Notes under the pieces: generated by a model | What the model was told of the DNA's origin: nothing | The model's input: the letters and a program-made list of their open reading frames with translations, nothing else | The model's database searches: none | Origin: an uncultured Eubacterium sp. | GTDB taxonomy: Bacteria; Bacillota; Clostridia; Lachnospirales; Lachnospiraceae | Assembly (NCBI GenBank): GCA_910577225.1 | Contig: CAJTMV010000002.1 | Coordinates: 186,001-250,000 of the forward strand | Reading direction: 5' to 3' | Length of the DNA stretch: 64,000 nucleotides | In this document: positions 7,630 to 17,485 of the stretch, in pieces | How positions within the stretch are numbered: position 1 is the stretch's first letter | Layout: each line of letters opens with the position of its first letter | Program-made: the position numbers and the translations under genes

Positions 7630-9884
7630 TAACGTTTCACTCCTTTTGTATCCCTGGAACCAATGCGCAGCCGGTTTAATACGACATCTGCCGGCTCATA
7701 GTCCGCTTTTTTCATTTCCTCTTCTTCCCCGAGCAGATATATATGCGTCAGCCTGTCCGTTTCTGACAGCCGCATTCCACGCACACCGATCGCCATCTTT
7801 TTCTTTTCCGGTATCTGCGCTGTCTCTATTCTTAAAAACATGCCTTTTTCCGACTGCATAACGACCGTCTCCTGCTCTGCCTGCTCCGTATCCGCCAGCT
7901 CTTTGATAAATAAAACCTCGTCGCCTTCGCTCAGCTTTGTAGCTGCCGTTGTCCGCTTGGATACGTCAAATTCACTGCCAGATACCTGTTTGATCATTGC
8001 AAATGCCGTGCCAAATAACAGCTTTCGATTTTTTATAGCGCCAAGCGGCGCCAGATAAATACACGTTTCCTGGCTGCTGTCATAATTACTGACGTTATCG
8101 ATCGGCTGGCCCTTGTCGCGGAATTTCCCGTATGGAAGATCCAGTACTTTTAGCATATGCAGCTGACCTTTGTTCGTAAATATACAGATCTTGTCGGTAT
8201 TTTTACATTGAAATACTTCTCTGCTTTCATGATCCGCCGCTTCTTTATTGCGTTCATACAACGTGATGTCCATCGTACGCGCATAGCCAAAACGATCGAT
8301 CAGTACCATGACATCCTTTTCTTCGATCTTTTTTTCCACATAGACCGCTTCCGCCAGATTGGCGATGTCAGTGCGTCTTGGGCCGGCATATTCTTTCTTA
8401 AACGCCCGCAGTTCTTTGATAATGACTTTTTTCATAGACTCCCGATTCGATAAAATATCTTCATACAGGGCTATTTTTTTCAACGTTTCCTCGTGTTCTT
8501 TGTTCAGAGCTTCGATTTCCAGGCCAATCAGACGATACAGACGCATTTCCAGAATCGCCGTTGCCTGACGTTCGGTAAAATCCAGCTTTGCGGCCAGCTT
8601 TTTCGATCTCTCGCTGCGAAATTTAATATTGCCTGTATCTCCGTTTACCAGACACCGTCTGGCTTCTTTGATATTTTTACTGCCGCGCAGAATCTCAATA
8701 ATCAGATCGATCACATCGCAGGCCCGTATCAGACCTTCCTGAATCTCTTTTTTATCCTGTTCTTTGGCTAACAGATTGCTGTATTTTCTTGTCGCCAGCT
8801 CATACTGAAACTCCACATGATGGCGGATGATCGGTACGAGTCCCATCGTCTCTGGTTTTCCATGCGCAACCGACAGCATATTGACGCCAAACGTATCTTC
8901 CAGCTTTGTCTTTTTATACAGCAGATTGCATAAATTTTCCACGTCCGCGCCGCGGCGCAGCTCCAGTACGATGCGTATGCCTTCTTTGGAAGACTGGTTG
9001 GAAATATCCACGATATCGCTCGTCTTTTTGGTCTCGACGAGCGCAAATACATCGTTTAAGAACTTTCCAATATTGGCGCCGATCATCGTATAAGGTATTT
9101 CCGTAATGACCAGACGGTCTTTTCCGTTTTTTGCGTGTTCCATGTCCACTCTGCCGCGGATCTTTATCTTGCCTGTTCCTGTGGAATAAATATTTAAAAG
9201 CTCGTCCTGATTCGTTACGATCCCGCCGGTTGGAAAATCCGGTCCTTTGATATATTCCATCATCTGCGTCGTATTGATCTCCGGATTTTTGATATAGGCA
9301 ATCACACCGTCGATGACTTCGCCGAAATTGTGCGGCGGAATACTTGTCGCCATACCGACAGCAATACCTTCCGCGCCGTTAATCAGTATATTCGGTACTT
9401 TCACCGGCAGCACTTCCGGCTCTTTCTCCATTTCGTCAAAATTCGGCACAAAATTTACGATATCTTTATCAAGATCTGCCAGATACGCTTCCTGTGTAAT
9501 TTTTTTCAAACGTGCCTCGGTATATCGCATGGCGGCGGCTCCGTCTCCTTCAATCGAGCCGAAGTTGCCATGCCCGTCTACCAGCGGCAGTCCCCGCTTA
9601 AAATCCTGCGCCATTACTACAAGCGCCTCATAAATAGAACTGTCGCCGTGCGGGTGGTATTTACCCATCGTATCTCCGACAATACGCGCACATTTCCGGT
9701 AAGGCCTGTCGTAGCGGATGCCAAGCTCATACATATCGTACAGCGTCCTGCGCTGCACCGGCTTTAATCCGTCGCGCACGTCCGGCAGTGCTCTTGCGAT
9801 AATCACGCTCATCGCATAGTCAATATAAGATTTCTGCATGATCTCCGAATATTCTGTACGGATCAGGCGGTCCTGTGTCTGCAT
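7629..9884 (-). CDS. parC: Topoisomerase IV subunit A-like (ParC)
   Basis: 751-residue type IIA topoisomerase breakage-reunion subunit. The catalytic Tyr is at residue 121 (AAMRYTEARL). The quinolone-resistance region (HGDSSIYEALV) has Ser82 and Glu86, the drug-sensitive pattern. The C-terminal pinwheel has no GyrA box (QRRGGKG), so decatenation as topoisomerase IV is more likely than supercoiling. It lies 70 bases after parE in one operon. The second A-subunit gene expected in the genome (gyrA) is not in this window. Confidence 0.88.
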   Translation of the reverse strand: MQTQDRLIRTEYSEIMQKSYIDYAMSVIIARALPDVRDGLKPVQRRTLYDMYELGIRYDRPYRKCARIVGDTMGKYHPHGDSSIYEALVVMAQDFKRGLPLVDGHGNFGSIEGDGAAAMRYTEARLKKITQEAYLADLDKDIVNFVPNFDEMEKEPEVLPVKVPNILINGAEGIAVGMATSIPPHNFGEVIDGVIAYIKNPEINTTQMMEYIKGPDFPTGGIVTNQDELLNIYSTGTGKIKIRGRVDMEHAKNGKDRLVITEIPYTMIGANIGKFLNDVFALVETKKTSDIVDISNQSSKEGIRIVLELRRGADVENLCNLLYKKTKLEDTFGVNMLSVAHGKPETMGLVPIIRHHVEFQYELATRKYSNLLAKEQDKKEIQEGLIRACDVIDLIIEILRGSKNIKEARRCLVNGDTGNIKFRSERSKKLAAKLDFTERQATAILEMRLYRLIGLEIEALNKEHEETLKKIALYEDILSNRESMKKVIIKELRAFKKEYAGPRRTDIANLAEAVYVEKKIEEKDVMVLIDRFGYARTMDITLYERNKEAADHESREVFQCKNTDKICIFTNKGQLHMLKVLDLPYGKFRDKGQPIDNVSNYDSSQETCIYLAPLGAIKNRKLLFGTAFAMIKQVSGSEFDVSKRTTAATKLSEGDEVLFIKELADTEQAEQETVVMQSEKGMFLRIETAQIPEKKKMAIGVRGMRLSETDRLTHIYLLGEEEEMKKADYEPADVVLNRLRIGSRDTKGVKR

Positions 9885-9954
9885 CTTTCTCTCTCTCCAT
9901 TTCCGTTCGTCGTCAGACTAAAACCGTTATCGATTCAGCCTGACAGTTGTCTCG

Positions 9955-11877
9955 CTAAATATCCAGCTGCGCGTCCTTCGCATGTTCATAAATAAACGCC
10001 CGGCGCGGAGGCACGTCGTTGCCCATCAGCATTTCCGTCACATCCGAAGCCATACGCCCATCTTCGATTTCTACTTTTTTCAAAAGCCGCGTTTCAGGGT
10101 CCAGCGTCGTTTCCCAGAGCTGCTGCGCGTCCATTTCTCCAAGTCCCTTATATCTTTGCAGCGTAAACGAGCCTTTCTGTCTTTTTCGATATTTTTTCAG
10201 CGCTTCCTCATCATACAGATATTCCTCTTCCCCTTTGCCCGGCATCGCCTTATACAGCGGGGGCATCGCGATATAGACATGTCCCTGAAAAATAAGCTCC
10301 GGCATAAACCGGTAAAACAGCGTCAGAAGCAGCGTGGAAATATGCGCTCCGTCCACATCGGCATCCGCCATAATAATAATCTTGTCATAACGCAGTCTGC
10401 TGATATCAAAATCATTGCCGTATCCTTCGGAAAACCCGCATCCAAACGCGTTGATCATCGTCTTGATCTCAGCGTTTGCCAGTACCTTGTCAATACTTGC
10501 CTTTTCCACATTTAAGATCTTGCCGCGGATCGGCATAATCGCCTGATACATCCGGTTTCTTGCCATTTTTGCAGAACCGCCCGCAGAATCTCCCTCCACA
10601 ATAAAAATCTCACATTTTTTGGCGTCCCGCGATTCACAGTTTGCCAGCTTTCCATTAGAATCAAATGAAAATTTCTGCTTTGACAGCAGATTTGTCTTCG
10701 CTTTTTCTTCGGTCTTTCGGATTTTCGCCGCTTTTTCCGCACAGCTGATGACCGCTTTTAACGATTCCAGATTTTTGTCGAAATAGAGCTGGATCTCCTC
10801 ACTGGCTATTTTTGCGACCGCGCGGGAAGCGTCCTGATTATCCAGCTTCGTCTTTGTCTGTCCTTCAAACCGCGGGTCCGGATGTTTAATCGATACGACC
10901 GCCGTCATCCCGTTACGAATGTCCGTGCCGGTAAAATTCGAATCCTTCTCTTTGAGAATACCAAGCTCCCTTGCGTACTGATTGATCACCGTTGTAAAGA
11001 TCGTCTTAAATCCGGTAATATGCGTCCCGCCTTCCGCATTATAAATATTGTTGCAAAATCCCAGAATATTTTCGTGAAATTCATTCGTATACTGAAATGC
11101 CGCCTCTACGGTAATCCCGTCTGATTCTCCCTGAAAATAAACGACATCGTGAATCGTCTCGCTCTTTTTGTTCAGATCCTTCACAAAGCCGATAATGCCG
11201 TCCGGTTCATGATATTCAATATGTTCCACGCTTTCCCCGCGCCGGTCTTCAAAAATAATCGTCAGCGCAGGATTTAAGTACGCCGTCTCATGCATCCGGC
11301 TTTTGACTTCGTCTCCTTTAAACCTGGTCTTTTCAAATATTTCCGGATCTGGTAAAAAATTAATCTTTGTTCCGGTCTGTTTTGTCCGGCCGGTCTTCGG
11401 CAGCAGTCCGTCTTCCAGACGAACCACCGGATTCCCGCGCTCATAGCGGTCATGATGGATATACCCGTCTCTGCTGATGAAAACGTCCATATACACAGAC
11501 AGTGCGTTCACAACCGAGGAACCGACGCCATGCAGTCCTCCGCTCGTTTTATACACCGACTGATCGAACTTGCCGCCTGCGTGCAGCGTGGAAAAGACCA
11601 CCCGTGCCGCCGGAATTCCTTTTTGATGCATCCCTACCGGAATCCCGCGCCCGTTATCTTCTACGGTACATGAACCGTCTGCCTCGAGCGTTACGCGAAT
11701 CGTATCGCAGGCGCCTGCCAGATGTTCGTCCACCGCATTATCTACAATCTCGTATATCAGATGGTTCAGTCCTTTTCTCGACACGCTTCCGATATACATA
11801 CCCGGACGTTTACGGACAGCTTCCAGCCCTTCCAGAACGGAAATGCTGCCCTCGTCGTATACTTCTTTTTTTGCCAT
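9955..11877 (-). CDS. parE: Topoisomerase IV subunit B-like (ParE)
   Basis: 640-residue ATPase subunit. It has the GHKL ATP site (EIVDNAVDEHLAG, DNGRGIPVG, GLHGVGSSVVNALS), the transducer Lys loop (QTKTKLDN), the TOPRIM motif EGDSAGGSA (428-436), DADVDGAHI and QRYKGLGEMD. The length fits ParE or short GyrB. The assignment to topoisomerase IV comes from the partner gene lacking a GyrA box. Start supported by GAGGGAG eight bases upstream; the promoter is at 11920-11949. Confidence 0.9.
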   Translation of the reverse strand: MAKKEVYDEGSISVLEGLEAVRKRPGMYIGSVSRKGLNHLIYEIVDNAVDEHLAGACDTIRVTLEADGSCTVEDNGRGIPVGMHQKGIPAARVVFSTLHAGGKFDQSVYKTSGGLHGVGSSVVNALSVYMDVFISRDGYIHHDRYERGNPVVRLEDGLLPKTGRTKQTGTKINFLPDPEIFEKTRFKGDEVKSRMHETAYLNPALTIIFEDRRGESVEHIEYHEPDGIIGFVKDLNKKSETIHDVVYFQGESDGITVEAAFQYTNEFHENILGFCNNIYNAEGGTHITGFKTIFTTVINQYARELGILKEKDSNFTGTDIRNGMTAVVSIKHPDPRFEGQTKTKLDNQDASRAVAKIASEEIQLYFDKNLESLKAVISCAEKAAKIRKTEEKAKTNLLSKQKFSFDSNGKLANCESRDAKKCEIFIVEGDSAGGSAKMARNRMYQAIMPIRGKILNVEKASIDKVLANAEIKTMINAFGCGFSEGYGNDFDISRLRYDKIIIMADADVDGAHISTLLLTLFYRFMPELIFQGHVYIAMPPLYKAMPGKGEEEYLYDEEALKKYRKRQKGSFTLQRYKGLGEMDAQQLWETTLDPETRLLKKVEIEDGRMASDVTEMLMGNDVPPRRAFIYEHAKDAQLDI

Positions 11878-11919
11878 GTATCATACTCCCTCATTACGGA
11901 ATAAATTTAAACATGCTAT

Positions 11920-11949
11920 AGTATACCACATTTTTTGAAAAAGTGTAAA
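11920..11949 (-). promoter_or_regulatory. parE-parC-dut promoter
   Basis: Minus strand TTTACA (11944-11949), an 18-base spacer and TATACT (11920-11925), with a TGG extended -10. It ends about 40 bases before the parE start. Confidence 0.75.
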
Positions 11950-12028
11950 GAATTTTTCCGAACTTTTGTTCGACTGCATCTGCCTGACAGATACCGCAAG
12001 CCGTCCACCGCTGCCCCGCTTACTCCTT

Positions 12029-12667
12029 TCACAGGCTGCACATTTCAGAAAGCTGCCGGTTCAGCTGTTCATAAAACGCATGCAGATGTACCCCGTCCAC
12101 GAGCGCATGATGGCATAACAGCGACACCGGTATCCACATTTTTTGTTCCATTTGAAAATATCTGCCCCAGGTAATTCTGGGATTACTGTCTGCCGGAGAT
12201 GGCGTCGGCTGTACGATCGCGCTGTATGTCAGCCATGGCAGAGAAGAAATAAAAAACAACGCGTCGCTGTCTTCTCCATCGTCAATTCCGCCCGCTTTCA
12301 CCGCCTGCTCCTGTTCTGCTTTGGCATAGGTCAGAAACTGTGCAAACGGCTGGTCCGTGTGCAGCGTACAATAACAATACGTCCCGTCCTCCAGCGCAAC
12401 CGTATAAGAGCACGGACACTGCTCATACATAAGGATCCTGTCCCCTCTGATTCTTTGCCTGAGCTGCGGCACACAGTTTGCCGCGGCAGCAACGGCATAT
12501 AAAAAGCTGTGAAAAAATGGAAACCGGCGCGCTTTTACGTCCCGCAGCCAGTCTGTAATATCCACATTTACCGTGACGCCGACATAAGGATTCGCCATAT
12601 TTTTAAAATATGCAAAATGGTCTTTTCTTGCATAGTCTTTCATATCTATATAATTAGCATTTATCAT
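12029..12667 (-). CDS. Chloramphenicol acetyltransferase-family protein
   Basis: 212 residues of the CAT fold (PF00302). The catalytic motif HHALVDGVH is near the C-terminus, with the usual N-terminal RKDHFAYF and an FHSFLYAVAAAAN helix. The family transfers acetyl from acetyl-CoA to a hydroxyl. Many clostridial members are chromosomal and have no shown drug resistance. Its start overlaps the end of the DUF1667 gene by 14 bases, so it is the last gene of the glycerol operon. No strong ribosome binding site was seen, which fits coupling. The substrate is unknown. Confidence 0.82.
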   Translation of the reverse strand: MINANYIDMKDYARKDHFAYFKNMANPYVGVTVNVDITDWLRDVKARRFPFFHSFLYAVAAAANCVPQLRQRIRGDRILMYEQCPCSYTVALEDGTYCYCTLHTDQPFAQFLTYAKAEQEQAVKAGGIDDGEDSDALFFISSLPWLTYSAIVQPTPSPADSNPRITWGRYFQMEQKMWIPVSLLCHHALVDGVHLHAFYEQLNRQLSEMCSL

Positions 12668-13034
12668 CTGCTTTTACCCCCGCCGCTTTTGTCGCTACCA
12701 CAGGGATACCGGTGCCTGCCACGTTTTCCAGCAGTACGTCTCCGATCGCAACCGGCGCTTCGGCCACGATCGCGTTAATTTCTCTCATGCAGGCAAAAAT
12801 CTTTTCTTTCGGAATATCCGATTTTGTTTTAACCGAAAGAAAGCTGCGGTCGCTGCCCGTTACTTTTACCGTAGACGTGACGATACGGGTCGGATTTGTC
12901 ACTTCCTTTCTGGCATAATCCTCTCCCCTGGGACAGGTATTCCCGCTGATGTCGTGCACCCTGCCTTCTTTCATCGTAACGGTCAGCGGACACCCCATCG
13001 GACAGCCGATACAAATCAGTTCTTTCTTTTCCAT
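12654..13034 (-). CDS. DUF1667 small iron-sulfur-type protein
   Basis: 126 residues of the DUF1667 family (PF07892). An N-terminal Cys pattern (CIGCPMGCPLTV, then GNTCPRGEDYA) suggests an iron-sulfur cluster. The family is found after GlpA-type and FAD-dependent oxidoreductases in anaerobic glycerol operons, as here, and may carry electrons for them. The start at 13034 is used because the upstream GTG lies inside the preceding gene; AAGGAG is shared with its stop. Confidence 0.88.
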   Translation of the reverse strand: MEKKELICIGCPMGCPLTVTMKEGRVHDISGNTCPRGEDYARKEVTNPTRIVTSTVKVTGSDRSFLSVKTKSDIPKEKIFACMREINAIVAEAPVAIGDVLLENVAGTGIPVVATKAAGVKADDKC

Positions 13035-13042
13035 CGCGCTCG

Positions 13043-14305
13043 TCACTCCTTTTCTATTTGAATCGTGATACGCTCCAGATCCGGATATTCTGCCAGCGTC
13101 TGCTTTTTCAGTACGATCTGCTCCATTTCGCCCGGCGCCATGACCTGTTTTTTGCGATGCATCACCCTTTTTTGATCAAAATATACGCTGATATACGAAT
13201 CTTTACAGACGGCTGCTACCCGAAACCGCACGGTCAGCTGTTCTTCCATTCTGTCCGTATCGATCTGCTGCGGCACCGTATAGCGCACATCCTTCCCTGC
13301 CAGAACCGCTGTCCTCGTACCAGAGCCTTTCCGGGCGCCTGTTACATATCCGGCTGCATAAATGCCTGCCCGTTTTGCCTCTTCGGATACATAGTCAACC
13401 AGGTCATGTACATGCAGCACATTGCCGCAGGCAAACACGCCTTCGATACTGGTTTCCAGACGTTCGTTCACCACAGGCCCTGCCGTAACAGCGTCCAGCT
13501 CCACACCCATAGCCCTGGACAGCTCATTTTCCGGAATCAGCCCTACAGACAGCAGCAGCGTGTCACACGTATATACCTCCTCCGTGCCCGGAACCGGTTT
13601 TCCGTTTTCGTCCACCTGCGCCAGCGTAACGCCTTCCAGACGTTCTTTTCCTCTGATATCAGTTACGGTATGACTCAGCTTTAACGGAATACCATAATCA
13701 TAAAGACACTGCACCAGATTCCGTTTTAATCCGCCGGAATAAGGCATCAGCTCCGCCACAACCTTCACCTTCGCGCCTTCCAGCGTCATACGTCTTGCCA
13801 TAATCAGACCGATGTCGCCGGACCCGAGTATAACCACTTCTCTTCCCGGCAGATAACCTTCGATATTTACCAGCCGCTGTGCCGTACCGGCTGAAAATAT
13901 CCCGGCGGGACGAAAACCGGGGATATTCAGCGCGCCTCTGGCGCGTTCTCTGCAGCCCATTGCCAGAATCACTGCTTTTGCCTGTATCTGTATCATCCCA
14001 TCCGTACGATTCATCGCCGTTACTACTTTGTCCGGACTGATATCCATGACCATTGTATGAAACTTGCAGGCAATGGCCATCTCGTTTACCATTGTGATGT
14101 AACGATCTGCATATTCTGGTCCGGTCAGCTCCTCTTTGAACGTATGAAGTCCGAATCCGTTATGAATGCATTGATTTAAAATCCCTCCCGGCTCCTTATC
14201 ACGTTCCAGAATTAAAATACTTTCTATTCCGGCATTTCGGGCAGATACGGCCGCAGCCAGTCCTGCAGGCCCTCCGCCTGCGATTACGATATCATATGCT
14301 AACAC
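13043..14305 (-). CDS. FAD/NAD(P)-dependent oxidoreductase of glycerol operon (GlpB-like role)
   Basis: 420 residues. The FAD dinucleotide fold is at the start (YDIVIAGGGPAGLAAAVSA). A second nucleotide-binding motif (VILGSGDIGLIMARRM) is in the middle, and TCDTLLLSVGLIPENEL plus GVFACGNVLHVHDLVD complete the pyridine nucleotide-disulfide reductase pattern. It lacks the redox-active CxxC of disulfide reductases. Translation starts at GTG 14305, eight bases after AGGAGG; the frame is open 77 codons further upstream but only inside the preceding gene. It overlaps the GlpA-like gene by 14 bases. Its likely role is electron transfer from glycerol-3-phosphate oxidation to NAD(P) or another carrier. 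Confidence 0.85.
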   Translation of the reverse strand: MLAYDIVIAGGGPAGLAAAVSARNAGIESILILERDKEPGGILNQCIHNGFGLHTFKEELTGPEYADRYITMVNEMAIACKFHTMVMDISPDKVVTAMNRTDGMIQIQAKAVILAMGCRERARGALNIPGFRPAGIFSAGTAQRLVNIEGYLPGREVVILGSGDIGLIMARRMTLEGAKVKVVAELMPYSGGLKRNLVQCLYDYGIPLKLSHTVTDIRGKERLEGVTLAQVDENGKPVPGTEEVYTCDTLLLSVGLIPENELSRAMGVELDAVTAGPVVNERLETSIEGVFACGNVLHVHDLVDYVSEEAKRAGIYAAGYVTGARKGSGTRTAVLAGKDVRYTVPQQIDTDRMEEQLTVRFRVAAVCKDSYISVYFDQKRVMHRKKQVMAPGEMEQIVLKKQTLAEYPDLERITIQIEKE

Positions 14306-15806
14306 TGGCGTTTCCTCCTTCGATCTGCATGTTTTGCCGGCTATCGTCTGATTTGCCGCCGGCTTCGTCCTGCAGCTGTTCTTTCGTCCGTCCTGCCACA
14401 ATTGCAGAACCTCCTCCGGACTTTGTAATGTGTTCCATCCCGATTCCAAGCTCCCGGTCGATGATTTCCATCGTCTTCGGGCTGCAGAAACCGGACTGGC
14501 ATCTTCCCATGCCAGCTCGGGTACGACGTTTGACACCGTCTAACGATCTTGCCCCCAGAGGCCTGTTCACTGCGTCTATGATTTCACCTTCTGTAACAGA
14601 CTCGCAGCGGCAGACGATAGTTCCATAAGCAGGCTGCTCTCTGATCAGCTTATTACGTTCCTCTATACTCAGATCAGCCGGATTTACGATCCCTTTTCGT
14701 TTCGCAGTAAAGTGTTCTTTTGGCAGCAGTCCCATTTTCTCCCGCAGCAGCTTAGCCACCATCACGCCAATCGCAGGCGCGCTGGAAAGTCCCGGCGACT
14801 TGATGCCGGCCACATCCACAAACTGCGGCACATCCTTTGCTTCTTCAATGACAAATTCATTTTCGTCCAGATGTGCCCGCAGGCCCGCAAACGAAGTAAT
14901 GACCTGACGAAACGGCAGATCTTTTACGGTCATTCCGGCTTTTGTCATCAGCTCCCGCAGACCTTGGGACGTAGTATTTGTCCCTTCTTTATCTTCGATA
15001 TCCGCCGCTGTCGGACCCACAATCAGATTCCCGTGAACGGTCGGCGATACAAGCACCCCTTTTCCCATCGGAGTCGGCAGCGTAAAGATCGTATGCGATA
15101 TATGACTGCCGACGCTGCGGTCTAACAGACAGTACTCGCCCTTTCTTGCCGTAATCTTCATTTTTCGGCCGCTGACCATATTATGAATCTGGTCTGCGTA
15201 AACGCCTGCGGCATTGACCACATAACGGCTTTGTCGTATGCCCTGATTCGTTTCGATCGTAAAATACCCGTCTTCCCGGCGGATCTTTTGCACCTGCGTA
15301 TCAAACTGGAAATCCACGCCGTTTACCGCAGCGTTTTCCGCCAGTGCAATCGTTAACAAAAACGGACAGACAATGCCCGCGGTCGGCGCATAGAGCGCGC
15401 CTGCCGTCTGTTCAGACAGATTTGGTTCCAGTGCCCTCGCCTGGCTGCCTGATAACATCTGCAGTCCTTCCACTCCGTTTTTTACTCCCTTATCATAAAG
15501 CTGCCGCAGCTTTGGCAGATCCGTTTCATTCAGACACACCACAAGCGAACCGTTTCTTCGAAATGGAATATCCAGATCCTTCGCCAGCTGCTCCATCATC
15601 TGATTGCCCTGCACATTCAGTCTTGCCATCAAAGACCCCTCTGCCGCGTCAAATCCCGCGTGCACAATCGCACTGTTTGCTTTGGAAGTACCGCAGCACA
15701 CATCCTCGCACTTTTCCAGGACGCAAAATTTTCCCTCGTATTTTGAAAGCTCTCTTGCGATCGCACAGCCGCTGACACCTGCGCCTATGATACACACATC
15801 ATACAT
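14292..15806 (-). CDS. glpA: Glycerol-3-phosphate dehydrogenase, anaerobic type (GlpA-like)
   Basis: 504 residues. A DAO-type FAD domain starts at residue 1 (MYDVCIIGAGVSGCAIAREL). The GTSKANSAIVHAGFD and VAGIKSPGLSSAPAIG motifs are typical of this group. A BFD-like [2Fe-2S] domain follows near residues 400-460 (CRCESVTEGEI and GRCQSGFC). It oxidises glycerol-3-phosphate to dihydroxyacetone phosphate. It lies 12 bases after glpK. Some relatives in this family act on other 2-hydroxy acids, but the glpK neighbour supports glycerol-3-phosphate. Confidence 0.87.
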   Translation of the reverse strand: MYDVCIIGAGVSGCAIARELSKYEGKFCVLEKCEDVCCGTSKANSAIVHAGFDAAEGSLMARLNVQGNQMMEQLAKDLDIPFRRNGSLVVCLNETDLPKLRQLYDKGVKNGVEGLQMLSGSQARALEPNLSEQTAGALYAPTAGIVCPFLLTIALAENAAVNGVDFQFDTQVQKIRREDGYFTIETNQGIRQSRYVVNAAGVYADQIHNMVSGRKMKITARKGEYCLLDRSVGSHISHTIFTLPTPMGKGVLVSPTVHGNLIVGPTAADIEDKEGTNTTSQGLRELMTKAGMTVKDLPFRQVITSFAGLRAHLDENEFVIEEAKDVPQFVDVAGIKSPGLSSAPAIGVMVAKLLREKMGLLPKEHFTAKRKGIVNPADLSIEERNKLIREQPAYGTIVCRCESVTEGEIIDAVNRPLGARSLDGVKRRTRAGMGRCQSGFCSPKTMEIIDRELGIGMEHITKSGGGSAIVAGRTKEQLQDEAGGKSDDSRQNMQIEGGNASVSI

Positions 15807-15818
15807 ATCCGTTCTCCT

Positions 15819-17315
15819 CTAATCTTCTTTTGCCCATCCGTAAGAATACCTTACGGCCCTGGTCCATCCTTGCAGACATGCCAGTCTGTCTGCCTCTTGC
15901 ATCTGCGGCTGAAAGACCCGGTCCGGCTGCCAGTTTTTAATTACTTCTTCCTTATCGCTCCAGTAGCCGACGGCAAGTCCGGCCAGATACGCGGCGCCCA
16001 TCGCCGTCGTTTCCACGCAGACCGGCCGGTGCACCGGCGCGTGAATGACATCCGCCTGAAACTGCATCAGAAAATTGTTGGCGCTCGCCCCGCCGTCTAC
16101 TTTTAACGTACGCAGCGTAATTGCGGAATCCGCCTGCATCGCCGTAATGACATCGTTTACCTGATAGGCGATCGACTCCAGCGTGGCACGAATGATATGA
16201 TATTTATTCACGCCGCGCGTAATACCGACAATCGTACCCCTTGCATACTGATCCCAGTACGGAGCGCCAAGTCCGGTAAACGCAGGCACCACATAACACC
16301 CATTGGTATCTGTTACCTTGGACGCCATATATTCGGTATCCGGCGAAGTATCCACCAGACGCATTTCATCGCGCAGCCACTGTACGGCGGCGCCTGCGAC
16401 AAAGATCGAACCTTCCAGCGCATAACTGACCTTCCCGTCCAGTCCCCACGCAATCGTTGTGACCAGTCCGTTTTGGGAAAATACCGGCTTCTCCCCTGTA
16501 TTCAGCAGCAAAAAGCAGCCGGTACCATATGTGTTTTTCGCTTCTCCGGCCGTAAAACAGGTCTGTCCAAACAAGGCCGCCTGCTGATCTCCGGCCGCGC
16601 CGCCAATCGGAATCGGTCCGCCAAAAAAAGACGGATCCGCCTGCGCGTAAATACAGCTGGACGGTTTTGGCTGCGGCAGCATACATTCCGGAATGTTCAG
16701 CTCCCTTAAAATCTCCGTATCCCATTTCAGCTCGTTAATATTAAACAGCATCGTCCTGGACGCGTTGGAATAATCCGTCACATGTGCGGCCCCTTTTGTC
16801 AGCTTCCAGATCAGCCAGGTCTCTACCGTGCCAAACAGCAGCTTTCCTGCCTCTGCTCTTTCTCTTGCGCCTTCCACATGATCCAAAATCCATTTTACCT
16901 TCGTAGCTGAAAAATAAGCGTCGATCACAAGTCCGGTCTTTTTCCGAAACATTTGCGTCAGTCCCTGTTCTTTTAACGAATCACAATATTCCGACGTCCG
17001 TCTGCACTGCCAGACAATCGCATGGTACACCGGTTCTCCTGTTTCCTTATCCCATACAATCACCGTTTCTCTCTGATTCGTAATACCGATCGCCGCGATA
17101 TCGTCTGCCACGGCGCCGATTTTTTGCATCGCTTCTACCGCCACGCCCAGCTGTGTGGACCAGATTTCGTTCGCATCGTGTTCCACCCATCCCGGCTTTG
17201 GGAAATACTGGGTAAACTCTTTTTGAGCCACGCTGCACATTTCTCCCTTTTCATTAAACAAAATACATCGGTTGCTTGTCGTTCCGGCATCTAACGCCAT
17301 TACATATTTTGCCAT
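15819..17315 (-). CDS. glpK: Glycerol kinase
   Basis: 498-residue FGGY kinase converting glycerol to glycerol-3-phosphate with ATP. It shows the ATP loop DAGTTSNRCILF near residue 9, GITNQRET, GAAGDQQAALFG, NTYGTGCFLL and the second signature (TLKVDGGASANNFLMQFQAD). In the loop where Firmicutes GlpK carries a PTS-phosphorylated His (YHFYG in enterococci), this protein reads SFFGGPIPI. That regulation may be missing. First gene of the glycerol operon; no glpF or glpP is nearby. Confidence 0.96.
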   Translation of the reverse strand: MAKYVMALDAGTTSNRCILFNEKGEMCSVAQKEFTQYFPKPGWVEHDANEIWSTQLGVAVEAMQKIGAVADDIAAIGITNQRETVIVWDKETGEPVYHAIVWQCRRTSEYCDSLKEQGLTQMFRKKTGLVIDAYFSATKVKWILDHVEGARERAEAGKLLFGTVETWLIWKLTKGAAHVTDYSNASRTMLFNINELKWDTEILRELNIPECMLPQPKPSSCIYAQADPSFFGGPIPIGGAAGDQQAALFGQTCFTAGEAKNTYGTGCFLLLNTGEKPVFSQNGLVTTIAWGLDGKVSYALEGSIFVAGAAVQWLRDEMRLVDTSPDTEYMASKVTDTNGCYVVPAFTGLGAPYWDQYARGTIVGITRGVNKYHIIRATLESIAYQVNDVITAMQADSAITLRTLKVDGGASANNFLMQFQADVIHAPVHRPVCVETTAMGAAYLAGLAVGYWSDKEEVIKNWQPDRVFQPQMQEADRLACLQGWTRAVRYSYGWAKED

Positions 17316-17432
17316 TCTCGCATACTCCTCTCTCCACGTATCATCCTAACCTTACTTTTTCACCTGTCAATCGTAAATAATTGGTTTAACATGTATATTT
17401 TTCATAAATTTCACGCGATTTCATTCAGTTGT

Positions 17433-17461
17433 ATTATATATTATAACTATATCCTTGTCAA
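17433..17461 (-). promoter_or_regulatory. Consensus promoter of the glycerol operon
   Basis: Minus strand TTGACA (17456-17461), exactly 17 bases, then TATAAT (17433-17438): a perfect match to the sigma-A consensus. The leader to glpK is about 110 bases. No clear antiterminator hairpin of the GlpP type was seen in it. Confidence 0.88.
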
Positions 17462-17485
17462 AAGTTTATAATTTTTTATTTCAGC

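Noticed and set aside
7629..11877. Reading the topoisomerase pair as gyrA/gyrB
   Set aside because: The A subunit lacks the GyrA box and the pair lies outside a dnaA-recF-gyrBA context, so topoisomerase IV was preferred.
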